Assembly (NCBI RefSeq): GCF_000005505.3
Contig: NC_016134.3
Location: 5,952,001-6,016,000, forward strand
Source of the DNA: Brachypodium distachyon
Taxonomy: Eukaryota > Streptophyta > Magnoliopsida > Poales > Poaceae
Direction of reading: 5' to 3'
Length of the DNA stretch: 64,000 bases
This document shows, one piece after another, positions 32,355-43,212 of this stretch (positions are counted from its first letter, which is position 1; every line of letters begins with the position of its first letter). The notes under the pieces were generated by a model, which was given only the letters and a program-made list of their open reading frames with translations, was not told the DNA's origin and made no database searches. The position numbers and the translations under genes were made by a program.

Positions 32355-35300
32355 TACTGCATAAGCAAACAAATAGAAAAAAAATCTTATGAGCTACGCA
32401 GAGCAACTATGGGGTGTGAAGTAGGTAGACCGAAGCATGTAAACTCTTGCTAGTGCCGAAAACGTTGTTCACAGAAGCTAGCAAGCCAGAAAACTGTTGT
32501 TTCTTTTTCCCAGAGGTAGGAACTAGGAACTCTACTTGGAATGTCATCATTTTGTGCATTTCGATTGAATCCTAGGTTTTGGAGGTATTTGGAATGTGAA
32601 GTCTTCTCATTGATTACGCGGCTTTGCCAATATGTGATTTTTTGACCTAAATTATCCTCTCCTTGCATTGACTTGGGAATACTAGGATTGATGTAGAAAA
32701 ACCTCCACAGAGTTTGTCTCTAGGCTGCTTCGAAGGAAACCGAGAAAATATAAATCTGTGTAGATCTCTTTATGGATTTGCGACATGTTAGAGATGATTG
32801 AACTCAAAATAGTATTTAGTGAGAGGAAAGCAGAGACGGCACGAGGACAAAGATCTACTTCTTCGTCCTCCGGTGACAACAACCCCGTCCACTACTCATC
32901 TATTGTTCCATCGTTTTTGAATTCCTCTGGATTTTTGAAACTTGTAGCCTCGGAGGGGTGACCTATCAATTCCATTTTGGTTAACATACTTGATCGGAGA
33001 ACATTGCACCTCCCCCACTAGAAGCTGGACAGTCGTTGAACAATATGGCAGGATCAAAGAACAGAAAATTCTGTCATCATGATGCATTATTTTTAGTCAG
33101 TTATGGTGTGTTTTAATTCAAACAAGTTTGTTCGAAATGAAATTCAAAATTTTAAAAAGCAGGTGGTTTTAGGGGCTTGTGATTTTTTTCCTCAATCAAA
33201 ATTCTAAACCATGGTTTAATCTCATCAGCCTACATGGACATGGTAATAATTCCAAAATGCTCCTTTAAATTGAATAATTCCTTCAAAAATGAGTTCGATT
33301 GCCGCAGAAGCCCGGAGAAATCCCATGTCATGTCCAACTCATTAATGATATGGATGAATGTTTTCATCACGTGGCAGCAAGTATCTATTACAATATATTA
33401 AATTGGAATCGGTGGTGATGGGTGGGCGCCGTTGGTCGGTGTTGGTCGGTGTTGATCGGTCAACTTCGTTAAAATTACAATCAATATGCCACTGCCTCTT
33501 ATTTTCTTTCCCTCCCGTCTTATTCACGATTTCAGTAGCAGAAATTCTACGGTTTAGATTTACCGAAAGTTATCGTACGGTCCAAATTTGTCACAACATA
33601 ATACGAACAGTCCTAAAATAAATCAATCTCCTTAGCATGAAATCCAAAATTCTTCGTATCCATCTCAGTATGGAAATCAATCCGAACCCAAACAAAAAAT
33701 CTCGGTATCAATCTCAGTATGGAAATCAATCCAATCGAAAAATCAATGTCCAGATTTCGCCTCCACCGGCTCGTGCTTGATACACTTTCCGTTGTTCCGT
33801 AGCATCGCACGGGTTCTTTTGCTAGTGACATGTGGTATTTGAAAAGGAATATACTCCGTAGATCGCAATAATTAAACGATCGATTAATTCTACCCGCCAA
33901 CCAACTGATCGACCCTACAGATATAAAATTGCTCTCTACCGTATCGTTCTACACTTTCCTCATCAACATATACTTCTACTCGTGGACATATTTCTTCTGG
34001 ATAGCGATATAGTTATATCATATTCAGCGTAGGCCTGGGAGGTATTGGGAAAATGCATATGTGTCAATGGCAGCAAATTGCACCGAGCTCCTCAAAACAG
34101 TCTAGAGAGCTTGACTGTAAAAATGCCTCTCAATACCTCGACGGGCCTCCTACCACAGCGGAAATCGATCAGTTGAATGGAGTATTTACGCTCATCCGGT
34201 ACGATCCGTCGTTAGTGTTGTTGTCGATCGTACGTCTGCCTCGATCCCAGCCGAGCCGGTGCCTTGACCGCCCTTGCACCTTGGAACTTCCCCATCATCT
34301 CGACACTGTAACTGACGTGATGTTGCTTCGGAGCAAGATGATTAGACTGGATCGCAGTCCTATTAATCTGGGCCAAGGAAGCTTGATTTCTTTTATCCGG
34401 GAGAGCTGGACTTTATACCAGGGCATTCGTCGGACCGGACCAGACTAAGTTTCAGAATAAAAAAGCTTTCTTATGCATATTTTTCATGTAATATTAAAAT
34501 CTTTAGATTGAAAGTAGAAAAGAAAGGATTCACTTTCCAGGTTCATCTGCGTACTGACTGAAGTCCACAATGACAGCTTGACAGCTGCAATTCAACAGAA
34601 GACAATAAACTTGCAACAATTTTGACTCACCGAAGGACAAAAATCAAATAAATTGGAGTCAACTCACCAAATTTGACTCACCGTGGACTTTGTGATTTCA
34701 ACGAATCAAACATACTAGATAGGCGTTTTACTTACTTTGCCTGGTGGCACATACTTCCCTCCTTTTGTGTTTATAAGGCTTCTATTGAAATTCGTGCCAT
34801 ACTTTTACCCCAATTATTTAAATTATATTTAGTATATATTTATATAAAAGTTATAACATTGGAAAAAGTTTTTCATTACGAATCCAGCAATATATCTTTT
34901 GTGTCGTGATAACCTCATATTACCAATGTAATCTTTTGTCAAGGCTTGGCATAAAATTCCTTAGGGGCCTTATAAACCCAAACAGAGGGAATAGATCATT
35001 AGGAAACAAAATTGCTACTCCAGTGAATTCGACATGCAAAAATCAAGTCAATAACCAGAAGAATGTCAATGGCGGTGGTCACGCAGGAGCTGGGATAGGA
35101 TTTCTGGACCATTACGCCCTTGATTTGTTATCCACTCTGCTGATTTTACTGCTTGGCTTGCCTGCTAGTATTAGTGGATCTGATCCCTTGGATCAGGTTG
35201 AACTGACGGTTAATATTGATTGGTCACTACCGTGAAAGACCTCTTTGTTTTAGGTTTTTTTTTTTTTGAGAAAAACCTCTTTGTTTTAGTGATGGTGGCA

Positions 35301-35839
35301 GAGAGAGCAGAGCATACCAACTGGAGTTCAACTCATTGGCGGCGAGCAGAGAAGGAGGCAGCGGCGGCGGCCGGCATCTGGGCTGCGGCGGGGAATGGAG
35401 AGATCGAGCAGGCGCAGAGAGAATCGCGAGGAGGATTGAGATTGCGGCGGCAGACGGAATCGCGAGGAGGCTCCTGGACTCGGGAAAAGCCTAATTTGAT
35501 GACTGGGCCGGTAGATTTGCATGCGAAACACTTGAGGAAAAGGCCCATATGACCGTGAACACCAATGTTCAGTGAGCACTTTTATGTAGATATGGAAGGT
35601 ATCAGAGTAAATGGTATTGCAGTTTTTCAAAAAGACATGTAGCGGCCTAGCCTCCACCATGCGGAGTACCTACACTTGGACTTGACAACACCTACGTAGT
35701 CTTCCTGAATAGCACAACTTTCTCCCCTACACGATGTTTTTCTATGAGGGTCGCGTAATGTTGGTGACTGCAACGCTCAGCAGTCTACTGATCGATGTTC
35801 ATGTTATCCTAAAAGTGTTATCAAAATGAATGGGCTTCC
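32355..35839. other. Gene-free stretch with minor repeats
   Basis: No gene is supported. catctcagtatggaaatcaatcc-like wording occurs twice (33661-33685 and 33710-33735). At 33788-33829 the phrase ccgtagcatcgcacgggttc ends in ttgctagt, which fits the CTRRT end and GC-rich stem region of grass Helitrons, but the 5' end was not found. A 131-codon ORF at 34053-34448 shows no family resemblance. 35290-35550 is GC-rich without recognisable domains. Confidence 0.35.
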
Positions 35840-36300
35840 ATAGATCTCGTCTTTTTTGGCAGAGCGACGGTCATAAATGGAAATACATGTTGACAAAGTG
35901 GTCGATCATCTGTCATCCTCGGGACCAAGGCGGTTAATTTGATCAGGGTTAAGGATCTTCAGATTAAAATAAGTGCATATTTAGCAAACAATTATTTAAA
36001 CTCATGGAGGATGAGGGGGTGTGTGACAGGAGCTGCTATGCAATGAATACCTCTATGCTACTCAAATTTTGTCTCAAGTTGACGGTCATCGAACTGACTC
36101 TCCCATTTGGAAGGGGGTTAGTGAGAGTGAAGCGAACCGTCCTTGAGTATGGTGGTTTCACGTCAACAATGGGGCAGCCGCGGTAAAATTCTGGCAGGAT
36201 ACGTGGATAGTTGCATCCCCTCCGTGATCAATACCCCACTTTTTATAATATTGCTCAAAATTGGTACACTATAATGACTATAGGGTGATGGGCTCTAATA
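35840..36300 (+). mobile_element. LINE fragment (end of reverse transcriptase to pre-zinc region), broken
   Basis: Translated pieces match grass LINE ORF2 downstream of the RT core: LFWQSDGHKWKYM-like and LTKWSIICHPRDQGG, then (SQ)VDGHRTDSPIWKGLVRVKR and GFHVNNGAAVKFWQDTWI. Frames change and stops are present (after VASPP). Order and orientation agree with a plus-strand LINE relic lacking both ends. Confidence 0.7.
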
Positions 36301-37380
36301 CATCAAGTACGTCTCACCTTTCATAGACCCTCATAGGCGCGCTAATTAGTAGCGTGGAACAACATGGTGGACAAGTTGGCCAGGGTTACTCCAATCGGCA
36401 GCCATATGCTTTCTGTTGGACCATACACTCCTCTAGGCAACGCAGTCCACGTATGTGACACTGGTCAATACCAATTGTCTCTGTCACTGAAAATTCCTTC
36501 AAAAACTAAAAATGCCCCCACAAAATCAAGATCTTTATGTGGTACCTCCATCTTTTTTTTTATGGAAAGACTATAGTGAAAACCCTTAAAGTATAACTGT
36601 GAGCATCATGATTTGAACCACTGGTGGGTAGAGTTATACATCCACGACTCAATTACCACACCAAGAGGTGTCTCTATGTGGTGCCTCCATCGAGGAGTCA
36701 TCCTCACAAAAAGATAACCTGGTAAACATAGTTGGAAGAGAAGCGCATTGCTTCCGTAATGAGGATGAAATGATATAAAATCGTTATTCATCTCATGTCT
36801 GAGATGGTGTGGTTAGTATGGCTAGCTATTTTTGTGGCTCTTAATCTCCCACCGTCTCATAATATTTCTGTTATGTTTGAAAAATGGATCAGTAAGTTTT
36901 GATCACAAGGATTAGAAAGTTATGGATCAACGATACAATTTCCATCTATCCTTCTAAATAAGTATAGGGTTCAAGATAGACTTTGCTACTTTGTCTTTTC
37001 TATTTATAACGTTTCCACTTGGTGATCATCAATTCACCTCCCAGCATGCATCTCCTTCCTGAACACTGGCAAATGGGTCCGTCCAAATGACAGTGACTTC
37101 ATATTCTTCTATCACTTCAAACTCCAATTTCTTCTAGTATTTTCTTCCTTTTGCCAGACTCTTCCCCCAATCAACTCGCAATTGCAGCCTCCATTCTTCA
37201 ATCCCCAACCGGACTAATAAATACCAGTGACGAAAATCGAACAACACAAAATGTTATGGTTCCGTCGCAATGTAAGGTGTTCCGTAGCAGCGCACGGGCA
37301 ACTTGCTGGTATATATATAGTTGAGCTATTCTACAGTACCCTGGACTTAATATGAACCGTTCATTGTTTTAATCTGAGGG
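36301..37380. other. Gene-free stretch
   Basis: No gene recognised. 37268-37313 (gttccgtagcagcgcacggg...cttgctggt) again resembles a Helitron-type 3' end (CTRRT), similar to 33788-33829. Confidence 0.35.
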
Positions 37381-37439
37381 CTGAGATCAGCCTTTACTCC
37401 CTAATACTCCAAACTAGGTATCTGGAGTATCCTCTCAGA

Positions 37440-37920
37440 ACTAATCGGAGTATTAAGAAGACAGGGACAAAAATGAAATTTAACCCCGTGAAGAAGCCGG
37501 CGGAGCGGGCTGGAGGAGCACGGCCGGCGGCGGCAGGCGACGAGGCGGCGCGCGGCGAGGGCAGCGAGCATCGAGGAGTGCCACAGCGGCTCACGGCGAG
37601 GGTGACGGCGGCGGGCAGCGAGGAGGGCGCGGCGGCTCGCGGCAAGGGCGGTGGCGGGCAGCGAGGTGGGGGCGGCGGCTCGCGGAGAGGGCGACGCTGG
37701 CATGCAGAGAGGTGGGCGCGGGCGGCGAGGGCCGTGGCGGGCAGCGAAGTGGGCGCCGTTGCGCGCTGCGACCTGCGAGGGCGGCCACAGCGGGGAGCGA
37801 GGAGGGCACCGCGGCTCGCTGTGAGGAGCGGGTAGCAAGGAGGGCGTGGCTTCGCTGCGAGGGTGGAGGGCGCGTTGGCAGGCTTCTGGGCGGAGGCCGC
37901 GGCGGCGCAGCAAAATCACT
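37440..37920. repeat. GC-rich degenerate minisatellite
   Basis: About 400 bp built from loosely repeated units around gcgg..gcgaggagggcg.ggcggctcgcgg (period roughly 45-50 bp), far more GC-rich than both flanks. It is bordered by short AT-richer stretches with repeated ggagtat/atactcc words on both sides (37405-37455 and 37980-38005), so it may be the filling of a small DNA transposon. ORFs in all frames are by-products of the missing A/T. Confidence 0.55.
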
Positions 37921-38189
37921 GGTCGAGATCTCGTTTTTTAGTGTTTACAAATTTGAAAAGTCTGTAATGCCCTTCCCTGATACTCCATCCAGTGCGGATG
38001 GAGTATTGGGTACGGGAGAATTTGTCATGTAGTTTCAACTGCATGCCCATTTTCCACATAGAAATAGAGAGAGTCGTGAAAATTAGATATACAGAGAGAC
38101 AGGAGTGCCATAGATAGATGCGATGGATGCATTGCATTTCCCAAGGACTTGACTATTCACATAGTTTGAAGCGATAGAAGAACATGAAG

Positions 38190-38660
38190 TCACTTTCATT
38201 CTCCGCCGGGGTGGGCGAAGCTTAATGTCGACGGCTCGTTCCAAGCTTCGTCTTTGGCTGCGGGAGCTGGCATGATTCTAAGGGACGACATGGGGAAGAT
38301 CATCTTCTCAGCTTGTCGTGGCCTGGACCAATGCGGCGACGCAACGGAAGCGGAGCTTTGTACCTGCATGGAGGGACTTGCCCTGGCGCTGCAGCAAAGC
38401 CAGTTGCCGATCGAAACAGACTGCCTGGACGTGTTGCATGCAGGGGAGCACGTAGGGAAGGATCGCTCTATTTATGCCTTTCTGGTTGAGGAGATTAGTG
38501 GTTTGTTGTCGCAAGGTGGACAAGTGTCTTTTGTAAAAGAGGATAGATAGTAGAACCGTGCTGAGTCATACTCTAGTGAACTTAGCTCTGTGTTGGACTT
38601 GGTTCTCCATGATGTAATGGCTTGATTTAATAGATCCTTTTTACCTGCAAAAAAAATGAT
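38190..38660 (+). mobile_element. Retroelement RNase H domain relic (RVT_3 type) with 3' tail
   Basis: In one frame from about 38203: PPGWAKLNVDGSFQASS, AGAGMILRDDMGKIIFSACR, CGDATEAELCTCMEGLALAL, LPIETDCLDV, a plant LINE-type RNase H with the first three acidic residues (VDGS, EAE, ETD) kept. Stops after VKEDR (38546) and a frameshift precede SHTLVNLALCWTW. It ends with a gatttaatagatcc tail and an A-run at 38651. It could also be an RNase H-like gene fragment without the RT, but the tail suggests a LINE 3' end. Confidence 0.7.
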
Positions 38661-39087
38661 TATGCATGGTTAAATTCATGCGTGTTCTCACCGACAAATA
38701 TTTTTTTGTTTGGATAACGTAAATAGACAAACATTTCAGAAGGTGTCTTTACATAGGATCCATCTCTCAATGGTGAAACGATATACATTGGCGTCTTAAA
38801 ACAACAAATACGTGGCATTTTTGCTGTAGTGACCATGCAGAGAATAATAGCACATGAACCTCCCATAAAGCGTGGGCTCGATGGTAACCTACCCAGCCCA
38901 AAACTGTATATTCCGCTATTTGCCATGCTAGTGTGACCCTTGCAGCTACCTTTGGAAGTATAGGCAAAGCTGTATAATTACATTTACCATTTTACACTTC
39001 ATTGCTGATTAAAGTGGAGAAGCCTTGGTGGTTGAACAATATTATTTTTACTGTAGATGACATGAAGAAGCCATGTGTTAAATAATA
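38661..39087. other. Non-coding gap
   Basis: No gene, domain or transposon ends seen. Confidence 0.35.
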
Positions 39088-39123
39088 CTCCCTCTGGCGA
39101 CGTCACTTATTTCCGGACGGAGT
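39088..39123. mobile_element. Near-completely deleted Stowaway MITE, 36 bp
   Basis: Between TA at 39086-39087 and a nearby cta at 39124-39126 only ctccctc and the full right terminus (gacgtcacttatttccggac then ggag) remain. Confidence 0.6.
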
Positions 39124-40389
39124 GACTATAAAAAATGCTTCAGTATCAAACTGCATTGCAGAATTTCGCAACATCCGACCAATAAATCTGGCAAAATTCG
39201 GTCAAAAAAATAAATCTGACAAAGTGCCTATAAATATGCAGGCTTGTTTCCCCATTCTTTCAACCTTCGGGAGGATGCTATATGGATCAATTTCTAACTG
39301 CCAGTTGCAGAGTTTTCTGGAGAGCTATATTGTGTGAACATTTCAGTGCACACCTTAGGTTTAGGAGGTATCATGAAAATTCGGGATCGTAGGTAACAAC
39401 AGTGATGAGCTAGCTGTTTTCCTTTTCTTTCATAGCTGACAGGAACTCTAGTATCTTTGGAGAGAATTGACAATGATGTGTTTCCCTGCCTGGCGTTGCG
39501 CTCCAGTTGCTTAGCCTGCTTGTCGCTTTGCTGTCGTTTTTTCCATGTTATCTTTGAGTCCCTTATTATCTGCAGAGCTCACTAAAAGGATATCGATCAC
39601 ACCATACCAAGTTGTGGCATTGTAAATACCATCTTGTTTAACATTCTTAACTGAGCCAATCTTTATTTCAAAGACCTGTTCTTGAGCTCAAGGCAAAAGT
39701 TTCACAAAAATAAAAGGAAAGGAAAGGAAAGATCGAAAGAAACATCCCATCTTGTGTACATGAATCGACATCTTTAAGCTGAGAAAACCCTTACTCCCTC
39801 CATCCCGAAAAGGATGTCTGAAATTTGTTTAAATTTGGATGTATCTAGACACTAAAACATGTCTAGATAGTGTTAAACACAATTGGCAGGACATATAAGG
39901 AGGTTTAGTCGTGCTCTCCAGGCCAATTAATTTGTTTGCGCTGCACAATATACTTCTCTGGTTGCATCGCTTGATGCGATGATAAGAATCAACAAAATTC
40001 CTGTTATCAGAAAAAAAATAGTCAAAAGTAACTTTCTGTAGGCTGTAAATTATATATTTCCACTGCAGTTTAAGCATCCGATTCAGCAATTACAGGTGCA
40101 AGTAAAAGCAAACAATAAGTTACAAGAATCAGCATTAGCAGCAATCTTCTGCACATTAATCAACATCTACTACATGATGTCTTGTTCAATTGGAACTTAT
40201 TCCATTCCAGATGGATTATGGCAACACAAGAGTGCACCGAATACAGGTGCAGATAAAAACACACGACCAAATAATATTGATCTATACAAATCTACACGGT
40301 GTGATCACCTTTATCCCTTTTGAACCTCAGAAAATAGCACAAGACAACAATCTTTATTGTTACATGGTGGAAATTTTCCGGTCAGCTCT
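39124..40389. other. Intergenic DNA downstream of the Pumilio gene, with a partial MITE
   Basis: Contains a left Stowaway part (39795-39872: ctccctccatcccgaaaagg, then tttggatgtatctagacact) with no matching right end. The final ~200 bp probably include the 3' UTR of the Pumilio gene. Nothing else recognised. Confidence 0.45.
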
Positions 40390-42529
40390 TCACTTCTTCA
40401 GCAAAGCTCGTGAGTAGATCCTCTTGCAGTAAGGACTGGTTCTCAGCAGTTCCACATGAGGCCGGATCGCGTTCGTTAGCGCTGAGTGAAGAGAGCCCTA
40501 AAAGGTGATCACAATTGCAAAAATGGTGAATCAGTTGCTGTCAAAATAAAATGTGGTGTCTGGTTGCTGCTCTTTTGGATCAGATGTTGTTTACCTTAGA
40601 ATTCTGAAGAGCTGAGTAGACCACATAGTTTGCATATGGGTGCTGAAGCAACCGCTCGAAGTGCGGCGCAGCAAGAAGCTCCAGGATGATAGTTGCCTTG
40701 TCAGCCTCCTTGAAGACTTTCAGGCATTTCTCGACCACATTGCTGCTGAACTTCTGCATGGAGAGGTGGATGTACTTGCCTTCAAACTGCTGTGCCAGGC
40801 TTGCATTTGCAGTAGCAACCTTCAGTTCTATCACATACTGAACAACATAGTTTCTGCAACCATAGTAAATAAGACTCGTCAGCTCCATAAATAAAAAAAG
40901 TACAAGAAAATATAGCAAATAGGTTCTACATACACAGGTATGAAATTTGCTGGTTCATTTACTCAGCTGATGTTCCTACTAGGTTCACAGTTTCATGGAA
41001 AATTAAAGGTGGAGAAAGCAAAATTTTACCCATAGGCATCTTGCGCAAGTTCAAATCCATTGCGAGCGATTGCAGCTACCAGCTTCTCCTTGTGCTCGCC
41101 AGTGGAACGCGCGATGCACCGCTGCAGAACGCAGCAACCATGGCATTGCATACCAATATCGAGGCAGTAAATCGCAGCAGCAGCAAAGATCGGCTGGAAG
41201 TGGTAAAACTGTCAGTTTGTTGCCTCTGACCAGTAAGCAAATTCAGTTCAGTCCAGTGGTAAAATTCAGTTCAGTAAAATTCAGTGTATCGAACCATACA
41301 AGTTGCATACCCGCATTGGGCATCATAGTGACTAGATTTTACAAAAGAAATAAAATTGTAACTCAAATATGTGAGCATTGATATCTGATTTATCTACACA
41401 TTACTCGGACGAAGTTTAGATCTATGTTATACCTTGTTATCATCGGCCTCGAACGCTTGCAAGCACTTTTGCACGACGTGATTGCCATTAGGATCCTTGA
41501 TGAGCTCCAGGAAGCCGGGGCGCAGAGCCGCGACGACGAGCTGAATCTCCTCCCTTGTCCTCAGGCTCTCAATCAGCTTCTGCACCGCCCTTGTCCTGAA
41601 ACCAAAACCATAACAACAAAAATCAGCAACCAAAAAACAAAATTAAGAACAACAAAATTACCAAAATCTGAAACCAAATCAATATAATTCGAATAATCTT
41701 ACCCATGGACGTTGAGGGAGATCCTGACGAGCACGAAGGGGTCCTTGGTGAGCGCCCGCACGAGCGCCATCCTCTGCTCCCTGTCGCAGACGGCGAGCAG
41801 CTTCTGCATGAGGTAGTTCCCGAAGGGGTTCACCATGAGGTCCACGGCATGGCGGGCGACGCCGGCGAAGACGAAGTCGACCTCGCGCTTGCCGTCGTCG
41901 AGCCGCTGCTGCAGGAACCGGCACCCGTGCTGGTCCCTCGCCACGTGGTACATGTACCCCCGCAGGCCCACCAGGCTCTCGTACTTGGACGCCTTCGAAT
42001 TCGCCGCCGCCTGGCCCTGGCCGCCATTGTTGTTGCCCTGCAGCTTCCTCTGCCTCACGCTTGCCGTCGTCTTGCACGGCCGGGAGGAGGATCTCGGAGG
42101 CGGGCACGGGAGGTCCCAGTCCTCCGCCGCGGCGGCGTCGAAGCAGGTGGCGGAGAAGGGGAAAGGGTCGAAAAGGGACCTGCTTTCGCGGTGTTTGTCG
42201 ACGGCCATGGACATGGCCATGGAGGAGGAGGAGAAGGGGTGCGCGGCCACGAAATTCTCGGCGTCCATGAAATGGAGGTTGCTGGTAGGGGACGAGCTGG
42301 CCTTCCTGGGGTAAACAGAGTTCGAGAAGTCGCCATTCTCTTCCTCGTCGTCGTCTTCGTCGACGAAGCCCATCTCGCCGAGCTCCTGGATGAGGTAGGA
42401 GAAATCGAAGCCGGCGTCGGCGTCGGCCTCGGCGGCGGCGGGCGGCGCGCCGCCGCAGCCGAGGAGGTCGCCGTGGTGGAGGAGGGGGATCTCGTTGAGG
42501 AGCAACTCCATCTCCCTGTCAAGCTTCAT
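40390..42529 (-). CDS. Pumilio/PUF-family RNA-binding protein, 5 exons, 511 aa
   Basis: Exons 42529-41703, 41595-41433, 41208-41030, 40853-40595 and 40497-40390 join in frame with GT-AG introns. The N-terminal 180 residues are low-complexity and acidic. The C-terminal PUM domain (about residues 190-500) has eight repeats ending in basic RIYSRALLKK. Base-contact motifs read CRxxQ (QHGCRFLQQ), NYxxQ (FGNYLMQKL), TRxxQ (VHGTRAVQKL, built across the exon 1/2 junction), NHxxQ, CCxxQ (HGCCVLQRC), NYxxQ, SNxxE (FSSNVVEKC) and NYxxY (YANYVVYSA). Plant PUF proteins bind UGU-containing mRNA 3' UTRs and repress translation or stability in the cytoplasm. The start is the first ATG after a TATA box. It resembles the shorter plant Pumilio group (Arabidopsis APUM9-12-like), inferred from size. 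The last repeat has Tyr where Gln is usual. Confidence 0.92.
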
Positions 42530-42741
42530 CTTCGCCGTCGTCGTCGTCGATCGCCACTCTGCCTCTCCGTGTTAATTATCGATCGATTCCTTCTAGGAAG
42601 ATGATGAACTGGGATCGAATCTGGATGGGGAATTGAGTGGGGAGGATTGGTTTGGGATTGGGGTGAGGTGGTTTCTTGGAGATGGTTCGTTGGGGCATGC
42701 AGGAGAGGAGTGGGAGGAGGAGAGAGCGGGGAGGGGGGAGG

Positions 42742-42748
42742 TTTTATA
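42742..42748 (-). promoter_or_regulatory. TATA box of the Pumilio gene
   Basis: TATAAAA on the minus strand (context ccttgtataaaacctcc), about 210 bp upstream of the ATG, followed by a C/T-rich leader. Confidence 0.6.
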
Positions 42749-43042
42749 CAAGGAGGATAGCCGCGAAAGTAGTGAGTGACGAGTGATGATGCCGGTGTGG
42801 AGTGTCTGTTGAAGGATTCTTGCCAAGTCTGGTTTTCTATACTCTCTCTCTTCTTTTGGAGGACAGCACTTTTGGCCTTCCTTTCTTTCTGTTTTTAGAT
42901 CAGGAAGAAGCATTTTGTGCCTTTCTATTTTTGAAGATATTTTTCCGCGGTGCAAAGAGTTTCGCGTCATTAGATATTTGACTTGAGAGAGTAATTATTT
43001 CCAAACAATCTTTTAAAATGTACATATCAAATGAGCCACAAC

Positions 43043-43204
43043 CATGGACGGAGCCAAGGCCCGGCCACCCTGGCCAGTTGCCCAGGCTCCACTAATTAAA
43101 CTCCCTTTAATCAAAGCAAGCAAGATGCATGGCAAAAAATATTGAGTTTTTTTTAGTTTGCAGTGTATTTTGCCCAGGCTCCCATAAAGGGCTAGCTCCG
43201 CCAC
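43043..43204. mobile_element. hAT-type MITE, ~162 bp
   Basis: Imperfect terminal inverted repeats catggacggagcca / (inverse) gtggcggagctagc, flanked by 8-bp near-identical duplications gccacaac (43035-43042) and ggcacaac (43205-43212), as hAT elements make. The internal ccaggctcc words are also inverted. Non-coding. Confidence 0.65.
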
Positions 43205-43212
43205 GGCACAAC

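Noticed and set aside
34053..34448. 131-codon plus-strand ORF
   Set aside because: No recognisable domain, no flanking gene signals, and ordinary base composition.
37401..37919. Long ORFs in several frames of the GC-rich block
   Set aside because: They come from a repeat poor in A/T; no domain, splice site or promoter support.
41705..42604. 299-codon plus-strand ORF opposite the Pumilio gene
   Set aside because: Antisense by-product of the GC-rich first exon; the minus-strand protein has clear PUF repeats.
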